64,000 nt of DNA from ECT2AJA-044 sp965262845 (GTDB lineage Bacteria; Bacteroidota; Bacteroidia; Flavobacteriales; ECT2AJA-044), in the NCBI GenBank assembly GCA_965262845.1, contig CBDHFX010000002.1, positions 186,001-250,000 on the forward strand, written 5' to 3'. The position numbers were made by a program, and so were the translations under genes. The notes under the pieces are model-generated. The model saw nothing but the letters and a program-made list of their open reading frames with translations. It made no database searches and was not told where the DNA came from. This document shows, one piece after another, positions 29,801 to 38,489 of the stretch. Numbering within the stretch: position 1 is the first letter of the stretch; each line of letters starts with the position of its first letter.

Positions 29801-30045
29801 CTGCGCGTAACGAAGCGTCGATCATTGTGCCGCGAGGCAGCACTCAACGGCCTGACCGGCTCGTTTTTCACCGCGATGGCGGTGTGAGTGTGGTTGATTT
29901 CAAGACCGGGGCGCCAGGTGCCAAACACCGCCGGCAGGTTGATGCATACGTTGACCTTTTGAACCTGGCAAACGTAAACGTAGTTAACAAGGCACTTATT
30001 TATTTGGATCCGTTTCAGTTAGATGAGAACTGGGAAAGTGCATAG
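26851..30045 (+). CDS. AddA/RecB-like UvrD-family helicase with C-terminal PD-(D/E)XK nuclease
   Basis: A 1064-residue DNA-repair enzyme. Helicase motifs in order: Walker A ASAGSGKTFN (residues 15-24), motif Ia ITFTNKAAGEMKERI, motif II DEFQDT (405-410), motif III VGDGKQAIYRWRGG, NWRS, motif V TIHKSKGLEFPVV, motif VI FYVATTRPGDEL. The C-terminus has nuclease residues in RPDRLVF, VVDFKTG and RRQVDAYVDL. This architecture processes double-strand breaks for recombination, normally with an AddB partner. No AddB is next to it, so the partner is elsewhere or absent. A -7-like TAGCTTTG lies at 26838-26845, so the 5' untranslated leader is very short. Confidence 0.92.
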   Translation: MPTGLQRPHFAVYYASAGSGKTFNLVREYLSLCLADPEPDQVFRSILAITFTNKAAGEMKERIIKALRRYTRDTPKIDDMGRMIMEHTGLTTELFLQRSRILLSAILHEYDRFSVGTIDRFNSRILRTFALDLDLPMNYEVEMETSQLIEEASDRLLNALGEDADVRQLLVRFSAQQVADEKDWRIHRELCEKGKLLFQEQHRSHLEKLAGIAPAEFLQSIRRVQSRREALGEKAQKRVREMLELVERGSAGPVAFRGQYLPGWLRKQAKLRYANELSMLKEEEGEVLCRVGWMRAAVEDDHWISRTAPPADLDWIEANAPALQAGLLELLNLFREDVRLGLYSRNLYGVAVLSLLDQSLRKVKREREVVHISEFNWTIAAQVRQQPALYIYERLGEKYGHYFIDEFQDTSVMQWQNLLPLAHEALSRGGSCMVVGDGKQAIYRWRGGEMGPFLGLAAGSKPRYQSGTGMVEVPFEPQPKRLQDNWRSRKKIVEFNNGLYTLIANQLRDPAHIKLYSSAVQNAKGQEGGYVTIHCYNKGLEKEDLEAEMFGWTQRRIDEVLASGAEPRDICILVRSKKEGQLIARFLQGEGLPVISNELLVLSASPEVNVLVQFLRWKATGNHRDAVSRILLYLLGRMDIALQEHHDLMHRALKENEFEQILKQRLLPDWDAVRWDRLTLYEKMNTLCGWIPGFPSDNAYVEFFLDLCHQFSVRAQGTEVEFLEWWNDACKKHSVVVPNGLNAVQVMTIHKSKGLEFPVVLLPQADWAYKTELAQDWFVLPDDEREEIALPEVLLSLKKDMKFASEELARVYLQNEEALRLDELNAFYVATTRPGDELHIAFRPTAIRTGVQDYLKTWVEQNDKTLEPGGTISIGEPVREWPQEQSDTGQISNETVGCEEWWGKLRLSFESERYWGRAGDARPYGMEVHRILQEIDSRDDVERVLQDWESDGMLGPSAREGLRQKIRHMLAQPEMARYFDPADTARNEASIIVPRGSTQRPDRLVFHRDGGVSVVDFKTGAPGAKHRRQVDAYVDLLNLANVNVVNKALIYLDPFQLDENWESA

Positions 30046-30198
30046 CCTCCGCTCTATCCTCAAGCAGCACCTGGTTTGGGTACCAACAGCTTTTTAATAT
30101 GACTTTCAGGATTTAGCCTTCCGCTTTACATGTCCCTCTTCCTGGAGGAAATGAAAACTTCATTTTCAGGCCGTATTTTCCGCATGCTGAGGTTATTC

Positions 30199-31410
30199 TC
30201 AGTCGTAATCAAAGGCCTTTTCGTCGTGGAGTATATTGTCAATTCCCCTCATCCTCGTATGGGGGTTAATTTTTCCTCCTCCCGTAAGAACAGAGCTTAT
30301 AAAATAAACAATAAGGGTACCAACGGCTGAAAACAGAATAGTAACCACCAGACCAGTCAATTGAGGCCAGATCTGATTGGGATTGCCGTAGAAGGCACCT
30401 GCCGCGCCATTGATGGCCGGGTTTGCAAAAAGCCCGGTGGCAATGGTCCCAAAAATACCTACGAAGCCATGAATGCCAAAGGCATCCAGCGTGTCGTCAT
30501 AGCGAAAGAAGGGCTTGAGGTGGTTCACACCGTAGTAGCCGACGATACCCGAACAAAAGCCAATAATCAAAGCTCCGGTAATGTCTACATAGCCCGCGGC
30601 CGGTGTAATTCCGACCAAGGCCGAAACCACTCCCGAGATCAGTCCTAATATCGTTGATTTCTTTTTTTTGATCCGTTCCACCAATAGCCATCCAAGACCA
30701 CCCAGGGCAGCAGCCACGTTGGTCACCATAAAGGCATTGACAGTAATGAAATCCACGGCAAGTTCACTTCCTGCGTTAAACCCAAACCAGCCAAACCACA
30801 GCAAGGCTGCTCCCAGTACCGTAAGTTTTACGGATGACGCCTTGTTATTGCTTTTCGAAATGCCTCTTCTCCCCAGAACCATTGCCATTACCAGTCCTGC
30901 GACTCCTGCATTGACGTGAATAACAGTACCTCCTGCAAAATCCAATTCACCTCCATCACTCAGGAAGCCATTACCCCAAATCCAATAGACCAGGGGTGAA
31001 TAAACCAGGATCACCCACAAAAAGGAAAATAAAAGCCAGGTGCCAAATTTGATTCGCTCAATTACGGAACCGCTGACAATGGCTACGGCGATCGCTGCAA
31101 AAACACCCTGAAAGGCGACAAAGAGCATCTTGGGTATACTTCCCTCAAGGTCTTCCAGGCCAATGTCACTTAAAAAAAACTGTGCTTTACCTATGAAGGC
31201 GCCACCATCGCCAAATGCAAGACTAAACCCGACAAAAATCCATGCCAATGTAGCCATACACATTGAGGCATAGCTCATTCCTACCGTGTTCATGACACTC
31301 CTCCTGGACGACAGGCCACCATAGAAAAAGGATAGTCCTGCAGGGGTCATCAAAAAAACAAGGGCTGTTGCCACAAGCATCCATGCTGTATCTGCACCAC
31401 TAAACTCCAT
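30199..31410 (-). CDS. amt: Ammonium transporter (Amt family)
   Basis: A 403-residue inner-membrane channel with about 11 hydrophobic helices. The twin-histidine pore appears as the H of GTVIHVNAGV and the H of DAFGIHGFVG; the start (DTAWMLVATALVFLMTPAG) is the conserved first helix. It has no cleavable signal peptide. It begins 21 bases after the glutamine synthetase gene on the same strand, so the two are almost certainly cotranscribed: uptake plus assimilation of ammonium. No GlnK (PII) gene is adjacent in the window, unlike many amt loci. 30046-30198 contains no supported gene. Confidence 0.96.
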   Translation of the reverse strand: MEFSGADTAWMLVATALVFLMTPAGLSFFYGGLSSRRSVMNTVGMSYASMCMATLAWIFVGFSLAFGDGGAFIGKAQFFLSDIGLEDLEGSIPKMLFVAFQGVFAAIAVAIVSGSVIERIKFGTWLLFSFLWVILVYSPLVYWIWGNGFLSDGGELDFAGGTVIHVNAGVAGLVMAMVLGRRGISKSNNKASSVKLTVLGAALLWFGWFGFNAGSELAVDFITVNAFMVTNVAAALGGLGWLLVERIKKKKSTILGLISGVVSALVGITPAAGYVDITGALIIGFCSGIVGYYGVNHLKPFFRYDDTLDAFGIHGFVGIFGTIATGLFANPAINGAAGAFYGNPNQIWPQLTGLVVTILFSAVGTLIVYFISSVLTGGGKINPHTRMRGIDNILHDEKAFDYD

Positions 31411-31431
31411 AACTTATTGCTTTTACTGTTC

Positions 31432-33630
31432 TTACTTTAAATAGAGTAGTTCCCTGTATTTGGGCAAGGGCCACAGGTCGTCATCAACCAGCAATTCAAG
31501 TTTGTCTATCTCATAACGAATGGAATCCAGGTAGGGAACAACCTTATCGCAGTAGGCAATGGCTTTTTCCCGTACATCCTCTATTTTGTTAGCCTTTTTT
31601 CGCTCTTTTGTCATTTCCTCCTTTTTAGAGATGATCATTGACAACCTGGAGGATATTTCGCGGATGATCTTCAATTGTTCTGCTGAAGCCTTTTTATAGT
31701 CTTCCTCGTCAAGCACATCCTTAAGTGCCTTTACGTTTTCGATCAATGTGTTCTGATAATTGACCGCTGCAGGCACAATATGGTTACCAGCTATATCTCC
31801 AAGCACTCTGGATTCGATTTGAATGCGCATTTGATATTTTTCCAACTGGATGCAGTGACGTGCCTTCAGCTCTACGCGGTTCATAATGCCATTTTGTTCG
31901 AATAGGTCCATAGCCGATTCCGTTACGTAGAAGTCCAGTGCATGAGGGGTGGTTTTAACGTTTTTCAGATTTCTTGATCCAGCTATCTTCACCCACTCCT
32001 CACTGTAGCCATCTCCTTCAAACCGGACATTCTTAGACGACTTGATGTATTCCTTAAGAGTACTGAAAATGGCTTCTTCCTTTTGTACTCCAAACTCAAT
32101 GAGAAGATCCACCGCACTTTTGAATTCCTTCAGCTGCTGCGCTACAATAGTATTCAGCACGGTCATGGGTTCTGCGCAATTGGAAGAGGAGCCGACAGCT
32201 CTCAACTCGAATTTATTCCCTGTAAAGGCAAATGGAGAAGTTCTGTTGCGGTCGGTATTGTCAAGGCGAATTTCAGGGACCTTCCCGACCACCTTCAGGC
32301 CCTGATCCAATTTCTTTTCTTTTGATAAATTACTGGTCAGGAAGTTCATTTTTACTATATCATCCAAAAGCTCGGTCAGCTGAGAGCCGATGAACACCGA
32401 AATGATAGCCGGAGGAGCCTCGTTGGCACCCAACCGGTGGTCATTTCCGGCAGAGGCAATGGATGCCCTTATCAGGTCGCCATAGGTATCCATAGCCTTG
32501 ATGGTGTTGATAAAAAAGGTCAGAAATTGCAGATTGCTTTCCGGGGCTTTACCAAAGCTCAGGAGATTCTTCCCGGTATCTGTTGACAATGACCAGTTAT
32601 TGTGTTTCCCGGAGCCGTTAACATCGGCAAAAGGTTTTTCGTGCAGTAGCACCCTGAAATGGTGTCGTCTGGCCACCCTATCCATCACGTCCATAAGAAG
32701 GGTGTTGTGATCCACAGAAACATTGCACTCTTCAAAAACAGGTGCCAATTCGTACTGCCCTGGTGCCACTTCATTATGGCGTGTTTTGACGGGGATCCCC
32801 AGGAGATAGCACTCCTGTTCCAGTTCCATCATAAAGTTGAGTACACGTTCCGGGATAAGTCCGAAGTAGTGATCGTCCAGTTGCTGCCCCTTGGCAGGTG
32901 GCTGGCCCACTAATGCTCTACCGGTGAGTATCAGGTCGGGGCGTATATCAAATAGGACGCTGTCCACAAGGAAGTATTCCTGTTCCCAGCCAAGTGTGCT
33001 GTTCACTTTATTGACCTTGCTGTCAAACAACCGGCACACTTCCACAGCGGCCCTATCCACAGCATGCAAGGCCCTTAAAAGAGGGGTTTTGTAGTCGAGA
33101 GCCTCTCCCGTATAGGCCACAAAAATGGTAGGTATACATAAGGTCCTTCCTATGATAAAGGCCGGAGAGGTGGGATCCCAGGCGGTATAGCCACGGGCCT
33201 CAAAGGTGTTCCGTATTCCGCCATGAGGAAAGCTGGATGCATCGGGTTCCTGCTGGATCAATAACTTTCCTTCAAATTTCTCAATGCTCTTTCCCTGGTG
33301 ATCCGGTTCAAAAAAGGAATCGTGTTTTTCAGCAGTACCGCCGGTAAGGGGCTGAAACCAGTGTGTATAGTGGGTGACGTTTTTTGATATGGCCCATAAT
33401 TTCATAGCTGTGGCGATCTGATCCGCGATTCGCTCATCAATCTTAGCCCCATGCCCAACAGGGTTCATAACAACCTCATATGCTTCAGGCGTCAGGTATT
33501 CCTTCATGGTACGTAGGTGGAAAACATTGGAGCCATAGCTTTCCGATACCCGATCCTTACTGTAGGATTTGGGTTCTGTCCCGGCTCTTCGGGAAACATG
33601 ATCACGTGCATTAAATCTCGTAGATGACAT
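31432..33630 (-). CDS. glnN: Glutamine synthetase type III
   Basis: A 732-residue cytosolic ATP-dependent enzyme, ammonia plus glutamate to glutamine, and the length of the GSIII class found in Bacteroidota and cyanobacteria. Diagnostic segments include THYTHWFQPLTG, KHDSFFEP, FPHGGIRNTFEARGYTAWDP, NEVAPGQYELAPVFEE and FADVNGSGKHNNWSL (the ATP/glutamate site). First of the glnN-amt pair. The 131 bases upstream separate it from the GPP34 gene; I see no clear -7 box there, so readthrough from the signalling genes upstream is possible but unproven. Confidence 0.97.
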   Translation of the reverse strand: MSSTRFNARDHVSRRAGTEPKSYSKDRVSESYGSNVFHLRTMKEYLTPEAYEVVMNPVGHGAKIDERIADQIATAMKLWAISKNVTHYTHWFQPLTGGTAEKHDSFFEPDHQGKSIEKFEGKLLIQQEPDASSFPHGGIRNTFEARGYTAWDPTSPAFIIGRTLCIPTIFVAYTGEALDYKTPLLRALHAVDRAAVEVCRLFDSKVNKVNSTLGWEQEYFLVDSVLFDIRPDLILTGRALVGQPPAKGQQLDDHYFGLIPERVLNFMMELEQECYLLGIPVKTRHNEVAPGQYELAPVFEECNVSVDHNTLLMDVMDRVARRHHFRVLLHEKPFADVNGSGKHNNWSLSTDTGKNLLSFGKAPESNLQFLTFFINTIKAMDTYGDLIRASIASAGNDHRLGANEAPPAIISVFIGSQLTELLDDIVKMNFLTSNLSKEKKLDQGLKVVGKVPEIRLDNTDRNRTSPFAFTGNKFELRAVGSSSNCAEPMTVLNTIVAQQLKEFKSAVDLLIEFGVQKEEAIFSTLKEYIKSSKNVRFEGDGYSEEWVKIAGSRNLKNVKTTPHALDFYVTESAMDLFEQNGIMNRVELKARHCIQLEKYQMRIQIESRVLGDIAGNHIVPAAVNYQNTLIENVKALKDVLDEEDYKKASAEQLKIIREISSRLSMIISKKEEMTKERKKANKIEDVREKAIAYCDKVVPYLDSIRYEIDKLELLVDDDLWPLPKYRELLYLK

Positions 33631-33761
33631 TGTCCGTTTTTTTGATTAGCAATTAAAAAATATTACATCTTTCATTTCATAAAGCCTTCCTGTTCCCATT
33701 TTGATCCAGTGAGAGAAATCCTTTTTTTGCCCTCACATGGTTAGTTCATTTTGAAACCTTG

Positions 33762-34667
33762 CTACAGAATTACCCTGCCAAATGTAGGACCAACTGCTGC
33801 ATAGCGCTTGATCGAATACCGATCAGATCTCGCATTGTAAATGATATCTGCAGTTCCCACCTTACGAATAAATTCCAGGGTCTTTTCATATTGATCTGTT
33901 CCCTTTCGAAGCCAGTCCGGAAGGTCATTAGCAGATCTTAAGCCATACTTCTTCAAGGAATTCTGAGCTTTTTCCTCCAACTTCTCTTCGGCAGTTTTAC
34001 CTCCTTTAACCAGTTTTCCCAGTTCCGAGATAAGATAGGAGATCATATTTTCCTCAATGGCCGAACTAATGGACTGGCCAATAAGGTCCATCCTGGCTAT
34101 TTGCTCTATTCTGTCAATGCGTTCATCAATTTCGTCATCATCCAGGGCAAGGTCCAGCATCCCGCTGTAGAACAGCATGCTGACAATGACAATATCCCGC
34201 ACATCCGGAATCTCCTCACTCATGATCAAATCCCTTACCCGCGTCTTTACTTCCTTGATCTCGGAATTATCGATGACCGGATATTTACGTGAAGTGAATG
34301 CCCACAACACCTTCTTGTTCTCGATCTTCAGGACCCCTTTCCTGATAAGGGAGTTGAGGATCAAGCTCTTATAGGTATCGGATTTTTCGGTAAGACGATC
34401 AATCCAGTACCTAACCTCCTGGCCCGCGTGGGCCAGGAGTATTTCATTAAAAGCAATGTCCAGGACTTCATTGCCGGTGGGCTCCTTTCTGTCAATAATA
34501 ATTTTCTCCAGATCTGTATCGATCCGATGCTCCAGGGCGAGATCCATTAAAATAGAACCGGATAGCGCCACTTTGAAAGACCTGTAATTGGTATGCTGTA
34601 TATCTCCTTTTGTCTCACTTACAGCCAGCAAGTAGAATTCTTCAGGTATGCTGAGAAAGTTTTCCAT
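33762..34667 (-). CDS. GPP34 family protein (full length)
   Basis: A 301-residue cytosolic protein of the GPP34/GOLPH3-like family (SIPEEFYLLAVSETKG, ALSGSILMDLALEHRI, LDLALDDDEIDERIDR). Eukaryotic members bind phosphatidylinositol 4-phosphate on Golgi membranes; the bacterial role is unknown. After the GPP34 domain (about 1-225) there is a tail of about 75 residues (EKLEEKAQNSLKKYGLRSAN to the end) absent from the truncated paralogue upstream. It sits in a row with STAS, RsbW-like and SpoIIE genes, so it may be the regulated output of that partner switch, possibly at the membrane; that is inference. 144 bases separate it from the STAS gene. Confidence 0.87.
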   Translation of the reverse strand: MENFLSIPEEFYLLAVSETKGDIQHTNYRSFKVALSGSILMDLALEHRIDTDLEKIIIDRKEPTGNEVLDIAFNEILLAHAGQEVRYWIDRLTEKSDTYKSLILNSLIRKGVLKIENKKVLWAFTSRKYPVIDNSEIKEVKTRVRDLIMSEEIPDVRDIVIVSMLFYSGMLDLALDDDEIDERIDRIEQIARMDLIGQSISSAIEENMISYLISELGKLVKGGKTAEEKLEEKAQNSLKKYGLRSANDLPDWLRKGTDQYEKTLEFIRKVGTADIIYNARSDRYSIKRYAAVGPTFGRVIL

Positions 34668-34811
34668 GGTTTTTTAAATTCAAAATTCAATTCCCTCATT
34701 CATCTTTTAAACCCAGGGGCATCACAACTCTTCGGGCGCCCCCTTTTCAGTCCGGATTAGCCACGTCATGTCTTCCTGCAATCGCATCCGGTCACATCAT
34801 CCATATAAGGT

Positions 34812-35147
34812 TTAGGTGTTCGCCGCAACAGCTTTTTCCCGACTCTCGTATATATTGAAGAGGGATGTAAACCCTGAAATAGAAAACACCTCCTTGATCA
34901 TTGTCTGCATTCCGCAGAGGGTTATTTTTCCTCCTTCACTCCTCATCTTTTTCAGGTAAACGAGAAATACACGAAGACCGGAACTACTTATGTAGTTCAT
35001 GTCGGTACAGTCAATGAGGATGTTCTGCTCTCCGGAACTCACTAAGCTGTCAAGCTCTTTATCAAGTTCCATGTAGTTGGTGGTGTCCAGTCTTCCGTTG
35101 ATGGCCACGACCATTAAATTAGATTCCTTTGTCTTTGAAATGTCCAT
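34812..35147 (-). CDS. STAS-domain anti-sigma factor antagonist
   Basis: A 111-residue single STAS domain of the SpoIIAA/RsbV type. The switch serine lies in NYISSSGLRVFLVYLKKM (S54-S56). In known systems the unphosphorylated form binds an RsbW-type kinase and frees its target; a PP2C/SpoIIE phosphatase reactivates it. Both partner types are encoded just upstream on the same strand. Unusually, it lies between two GPP34 genes, with 147 bases to the upstream one and 144 to the downstream one. No sigma factor gene is nearby. Confidence 0.92.
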   Translation of the reverse strand: MDISKTKESNLMVVAINGRLDTTNYMELDKELDSLVSSGEQNILIDCTDMNYISSSGLRVFLVYLKKMRSEGGKITLCGMQTMIKEVFSISGFTSLFNIYESREKAVAANT

Positions 35148-35294
35148 TGTTTATCTGATTTATATTCGTTTTTAATTCGATAATGCAACTGCCTGAGCTG
35201 ACGAACGGTTTTAAGGGTTATCGTCTAATTTCGCCCAAAGCTATCAAAAAATTATCATTCCATACTTCTGTTCCTTCAGTCCCTATGACTATTG

Positions 35295-35954
35295 TTAATA
35301 AAAAAATCCTCCGGCCCAAAGGTACGAGACCATATAGTCCTCAATGGCCGAACTAATGGACTGGCCTATAAGGTCCATCCTGGCTATTTGCTCTATTCTG
35401 TCCATGCGTTCGTCCATCTCTTCATTGTCCAGGGCAAGGTGCAGCATCCCACTGTAGAACAGCATACTGACAATGACAATATCCCGCACATCCGGGATCT
35501 CCTCGCTCATGATCAGATCCCTTACCCGCATCTTTACTTCCTTGATCTCGGAATTATCGATGACCGGATATTTACGTGAAGTGAATGCCCACAACACCTT
35601 TTTGTTCTCGATCTTCAGGACCCCTTTCCTGATAAGGGAATTGAGTATCAAGCTCTTATAGGTATCGGATCTTTCGGTAAGACGATCAATCCAGTACCTA
35701 ACCTCCTGGCCCGCGTGGGCCAGCAGTATTTCATTAAAAGCAATGTCCAGGACTTCATTGCCGGTGGGCTCCTTTCTGTCAATAATAATTTTCTCCAGAT
35801 CGGTATCGATCCGATGCTCCAGGGCTAGATCCATTAAGATAGAGCCAGATAGCGCCACTTTGAAAGGCCTGTAATTAGTGTGCTGTATATTCCCTTTTGT
35901 CTCACTTACAGCCAGCAAGTAAAATTCTTCAGGTATGCTGAGAAAGTTCTCCAT
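35295..35954 (-). CDS. Truncated GPP34 paralogue
   Basis: A 219-residue protein. Residues 1 to about 212 are nearly identical to the GPP34 gene at 33762-34667, differing at scattered positions (SETKGNIQH for SETKGDIQH, NEEMDERMDR for DDEIDERIDR). Homology stops at about 35325 (VSYL against ISYL), and the frame then reads WAGGFFY to a stop, so the last GPP34 helices and the C-terminal tail are missing. It is either a partial duplication now decaying or a shortened variant kept for a purpose. It starts 65 bases after the RsbW-like gene. Confidence 0.85.
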   Translation of the reverse strand: MENFLSIPEEFYLLAVSETKGNIQHTNYRPFKVALSGSILMDLALEHRIDTDLEKIIIDRKEPTGNEVLDIAFNEILLAHAGQEVRYWIDRLTERSDTYKSLILNSLIRKGVLKIENKKVLWAFTSRKYPVIDNSEIKEVKMRVRDLIMSEEIPDVRDIVIVSMLFYSGMLHLALDNEEMDERMDRIEQIARMDLIGQSISSAIEDYMVSYLWAGGFFY

Positions 35955-36019
35955 GGCCTTCTTTAATTAGAGCTCAATTCCTTCATCCTTTCAATCCAGA
36001 AGTACTACAACTTTCTGAT

Positions 36020-36436
36020 TTATAGTTGTTTTACCATTTTTAATTTATTGTAGTTTCCGATCCTGGTATATTCAACCTCATCCATCAGCTGCTTAATTAA
36101 AAAAACACCTAACCCACCAATACGCCTTTCTTCTGCTGCTGCATCCAGGTCGGGTTCTTCAGCTTCTTCCAAAGGATTAAACGCCCTGCCTTCATCTTCA
36201 AGTAAAATGCTTACCGATGACTGGTCAATTCGTTCAAAGGTAATCATTACAGGATGTTTCCCCCTATCCTTATAGGCATAGAATATAATATTGGTCAATG
36301 CTTCCTCCAAACAGTGGTTTAGTTTCATTACAACGGGCATATCTATTCCCCATGCCACACCCAGATCTTCCAGGGTTGCACGAACTTTATGAAGCTCCTC
36401 AAGCTCGTTGAGTATCTCGATCTTTACCTTTTCCAC
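36020..36436 (-). CDS. RsbW/SpoIIAB-like ATP-binding regulatory kinase
   Basis: A 138-residue GHKL ATPase of the anti-sigma-factor kinase type. The N box is CLEEALTNIIFYAY, the G1 box LEDEGRAFNP and the G2 box GGLGVFLIKQL. In partner switching it phosphorylates the STAS protein and sequesters a target. The gene is 9 bases after the SpoIIE-type phosphatase gene, so the two are cotranscribed. No target sigma factor is encoded here; the neighbouring GPP34 proteins are candidates for an alternative target. Confidence 0.9.
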   Translation of the reverse strand: MEKVKIEILNELEELHKVRATLEDLGVAWGIDMPVVMKLNHCLEEALTNIIFYAYKDRGKHPVMITFERIDQSSVSILLEDEGRAFNPLEEAEEPDLDAAAEERRIGGLGVFLIKQLMDEVEYTRIGNYNKLKMVKQL

Positions 36437-36445
36437 TATAAATAG

Positions 36446-37615
36446 TTATTTAAAGCTCACAGCCATCATGGTTATATCATCTGATTGGGCAGCTCCGTCG
36501 GTAAACTGGCTCAAGTCTTTGGAAATCCTGTTTACCAGTTCCCCAACCGAAAGGTTTTGTGCGTTTTTAAGTGCACTCTCCAGCCGCAACTCCGTATAGA
36601 GATCTCCTTTGTTGTTCACTGCTTCGGTGACGCCATCAGTGAACAGAAACAATTGATCTCCTTTTTCAAGTTCTATCTCTTTTTCGTGATAAGTGATCCC
36701 ATCAATTACACCCACCACCAGATCCTCCGTAGGTTCGATCGTGATAAGCTCACCTGATCCCTTAAGAGCGTAAGGCGGATTGTGTCCTGCATTGGTATAG
36801 GTCAATATTCCCGATTTCAGATCAAGCATTCCGTAAAAAGCCGTAACAAACATACTTTCCACATTGCCTTTTCCAAGAAGATTGTTGGTGTAGCTCATAC
36901 ATTCTGCAGGAGAAAGCCCTTTCAAAGCCGTGGCCCTCATGATGGTATGGCTGACTGCCATGTAAATGGCTGCCGGAATCCCCTTGTCCGAGACATCAGC
37001 CACAAGGAATCCGAGGTTGTCCTCATCAATACTAAAGAAGTCATAAAAATCACCTCCTACCATTTTAGCGGCGTTCATTACAGCAAAAATTTCATATCTG
37101 GGATCGTTCCCGGTATCAAAGTCGGTCGACAGGATGGACTGTTGGATCTTCCTTGCCGTATCGAGATCATTTTGAATGGAGACCAGCTGATCGTGTTCCT
37201 GCTGTGCCTTGCGAATAAACTTGATTTGCTCAACGGCTTTTTCGATGGTCTGCTCCAGGTCTGTAAAGTCAATAGGTTTGGTGGCAAAGTCAAAAGCGCC
37301 TCCATTCATCGCAGACCGGATATTGTCCATATCGCCATATGCCGATACCATGATCGTTTTCAGAGATGGGTTTTTGAGCTCATTGATCTTGCTCAGCAGT
37401 GTCAGACCATCCATTTCAGGCATATTGATATCGCAGAGGATAATATCTATATCGGGGTATTCCACCAATTTCGATAATGCCTCCAGGCCATTATTGGCAA
37501 AATGGAACTCATAGATCCCCTTCCTGATCTTGGAGCGGAATTTTTGATTCATCAGGATCTCCAGATCCTGTTCGTCGTCAACACTTAATATTTTGAGGGT
37601 AACAAGTTGCTGCAT
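36446..37615 (-). CDS. Response regulator with SpoIIE-type PP2C phosphatase output
   Basis: A 389-residue soluble protein. Residues 1-125 are a CheY-like receiver (acidic pair at 13-14, phosphoacceptor D62 in LCDINMPEMDG, lysine in ATKPIDF). A coiled linker (KAQQEHDQLVSIQNDLDTAR) leads to a PPM/SpoIIE domain (from about 165: GGDFYDFF, VADVSDKGIPAA, YTNAGHNPP, LFTDGVTEA, SDDITMM) holding the metal-binding aspartates. It likely dephosphorylates the STAS protein when its receiver is phosphorylated by the adjacent kinase(s). 24 bases after the histidine kinase gene. Confidence 0.94.
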   Translation of the reverse strand: MQQLVTLKILSVDDEQDLEILMNQKFRSKIRKGIYEFHFANNGLEALSKLVEYPDIDIILCDINMPEMDGLTLLSKINELKNPSLKTIMVSAYGDMDNIRSAMNGGAFDFATKPIDFTDLEQTIEKAVEQIKFIRKAQQEHDQLVSIQNDLDTARKIQQSILSTDFDTGNDPRYEIFAVMNAAKMVGGDFYDFFSIDEDNLGFLVADVSDKGIPAAIYMAVSHTIMRATALKGLSPAECMSYTNNLLGKGNVESMFVTAFYGMLDLKSGILTYTNAGHNPPYALKGSGELITIEPTEDLVVGVIDGITYHEKEIELEKGDQLFLFTDGVTEAVNNKGDLYTELRLESALKNAQNLSVGELVNRISKDLSQFTDGAAQSDDITMMAVSFK

Positions 37616-37639
37616 CTTCTTCCAATGTCACTGATTAAA

Positions 37640-38470
37640 TTATTTCGGAGGAATAGTTATTGTAAAACGCGTAAATTTTCCGGACTCACTCTCAACCTGG
37701 AGACTTCCCCCATGTCTCTCTTCCACGATCCTTTTTGTTATGTACAGGCCAAGGCCCGTGCCTTCACTTTCGGGTTTGGTAGTAAAGAAGGGGTTGAACA
37801 TACTGGTTTTAACCTCTTCCGGTATTCCGTTCCCGTTGTCTTCTATTTTTATTTGAATGTATTCCTTATCTCTGGCAGTAGTGATCGTCACTGTGGGAGC
37901 GTACTCAGCCCCTAACTGCCGGGATTTTTCCCAAACGGCATAAAAAGCGTTGTTGGTGATATTTAACAGGGCCCGGCTCAATTCTCCGGGATAGGCCATT
38001 ACATCATTCATATCCTCATTGAAGTCCTCCACAATGTTTACGCTAAAACCCTTTGCATTGGCCCGCATAGCATAATAGGAAAACCTGGTGTACTGGGCAA
38101 CCATTTCATTTAACCTGACCTGTGATTTTTCCTGTTTTGTATTCCGGGAATAACCGAGTATTCCCTTGGCAATGAGTTCTATCCTTTTACCGTGTTCTCC
38201 TATCTTCTTTATGTTTTGATCCAGGAGGTAAACGACATCATCGAAGTCTTTTGTTTCTTCCTCGTCAAGTTTTGATCCATTGTTCTTTCTCCAATCCATC
38301 AACTCTTCCACCAGCTCTGCAGATATATTGGAAAAATTGAGAACAAAGCTCAATGGGTTTTGGATTTCGTGCATAATACCTGCGTTGAGAAGACCCAACG
38401 CAGCCATCTTCTCGTGTTCAAGGATGCTCTTTTTCAGTTTCTCAATCTCCGTTTGTTCGATCGTATTCAA
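37640..38470 (-). CDS. Soluble sensor histidine kinase
   Basis: A 276-residue protein without membrane or sensor domain. The H box GIMHEIQNPLSFVLNFSN carries the phosphoacceptor H34; ATP-binding boxes are LLNITNNAFYAV (N), EDNGNGIPEE (G1), FNPFFTTKPESEGTGLGLY (F/G2). It could receive its signal from the propeller protein encoded 19 bases upstream, whose own H box is degenerate, and phosphorylate the response-regulator-SpoIIE protein encoded directly downstream. That pairing is inferred from gene order. Confidence 0.93.
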   Translation of the reverse strand: MNTIEQTEIEKLKKSILEHEKMAALGLLNAGIMHEIQNPLSFVLNFSNISAELVEELMDWRKNNGSKLDEEETKDFDDVVYLLDQNIKKIGEHGKRIELIAKGILGYSRNTKQEKSQVRLNEMVAQYTRFSYYAMRANAKGFSVNIVEDFNEDMNDVMAYPGELSRALLNITNNAFYAVWEKSRQLGAEYAPTVTITTARDKEYIQIKIEDNGNGIPEEVKTSMFNPFFTTKPESEGTGLGLYITKRIVEERHGGSLQVESESGKFTRFTITIPPK

Positions 38471-38489
38471 AATTATTGTATTTGAATAA

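Noticed and set aside
30130..30330. 66-codon plus-strand gene after the helicase-nuclease
   Set aside because: Its 3' half is antisense to amt and the rest has no coding features.
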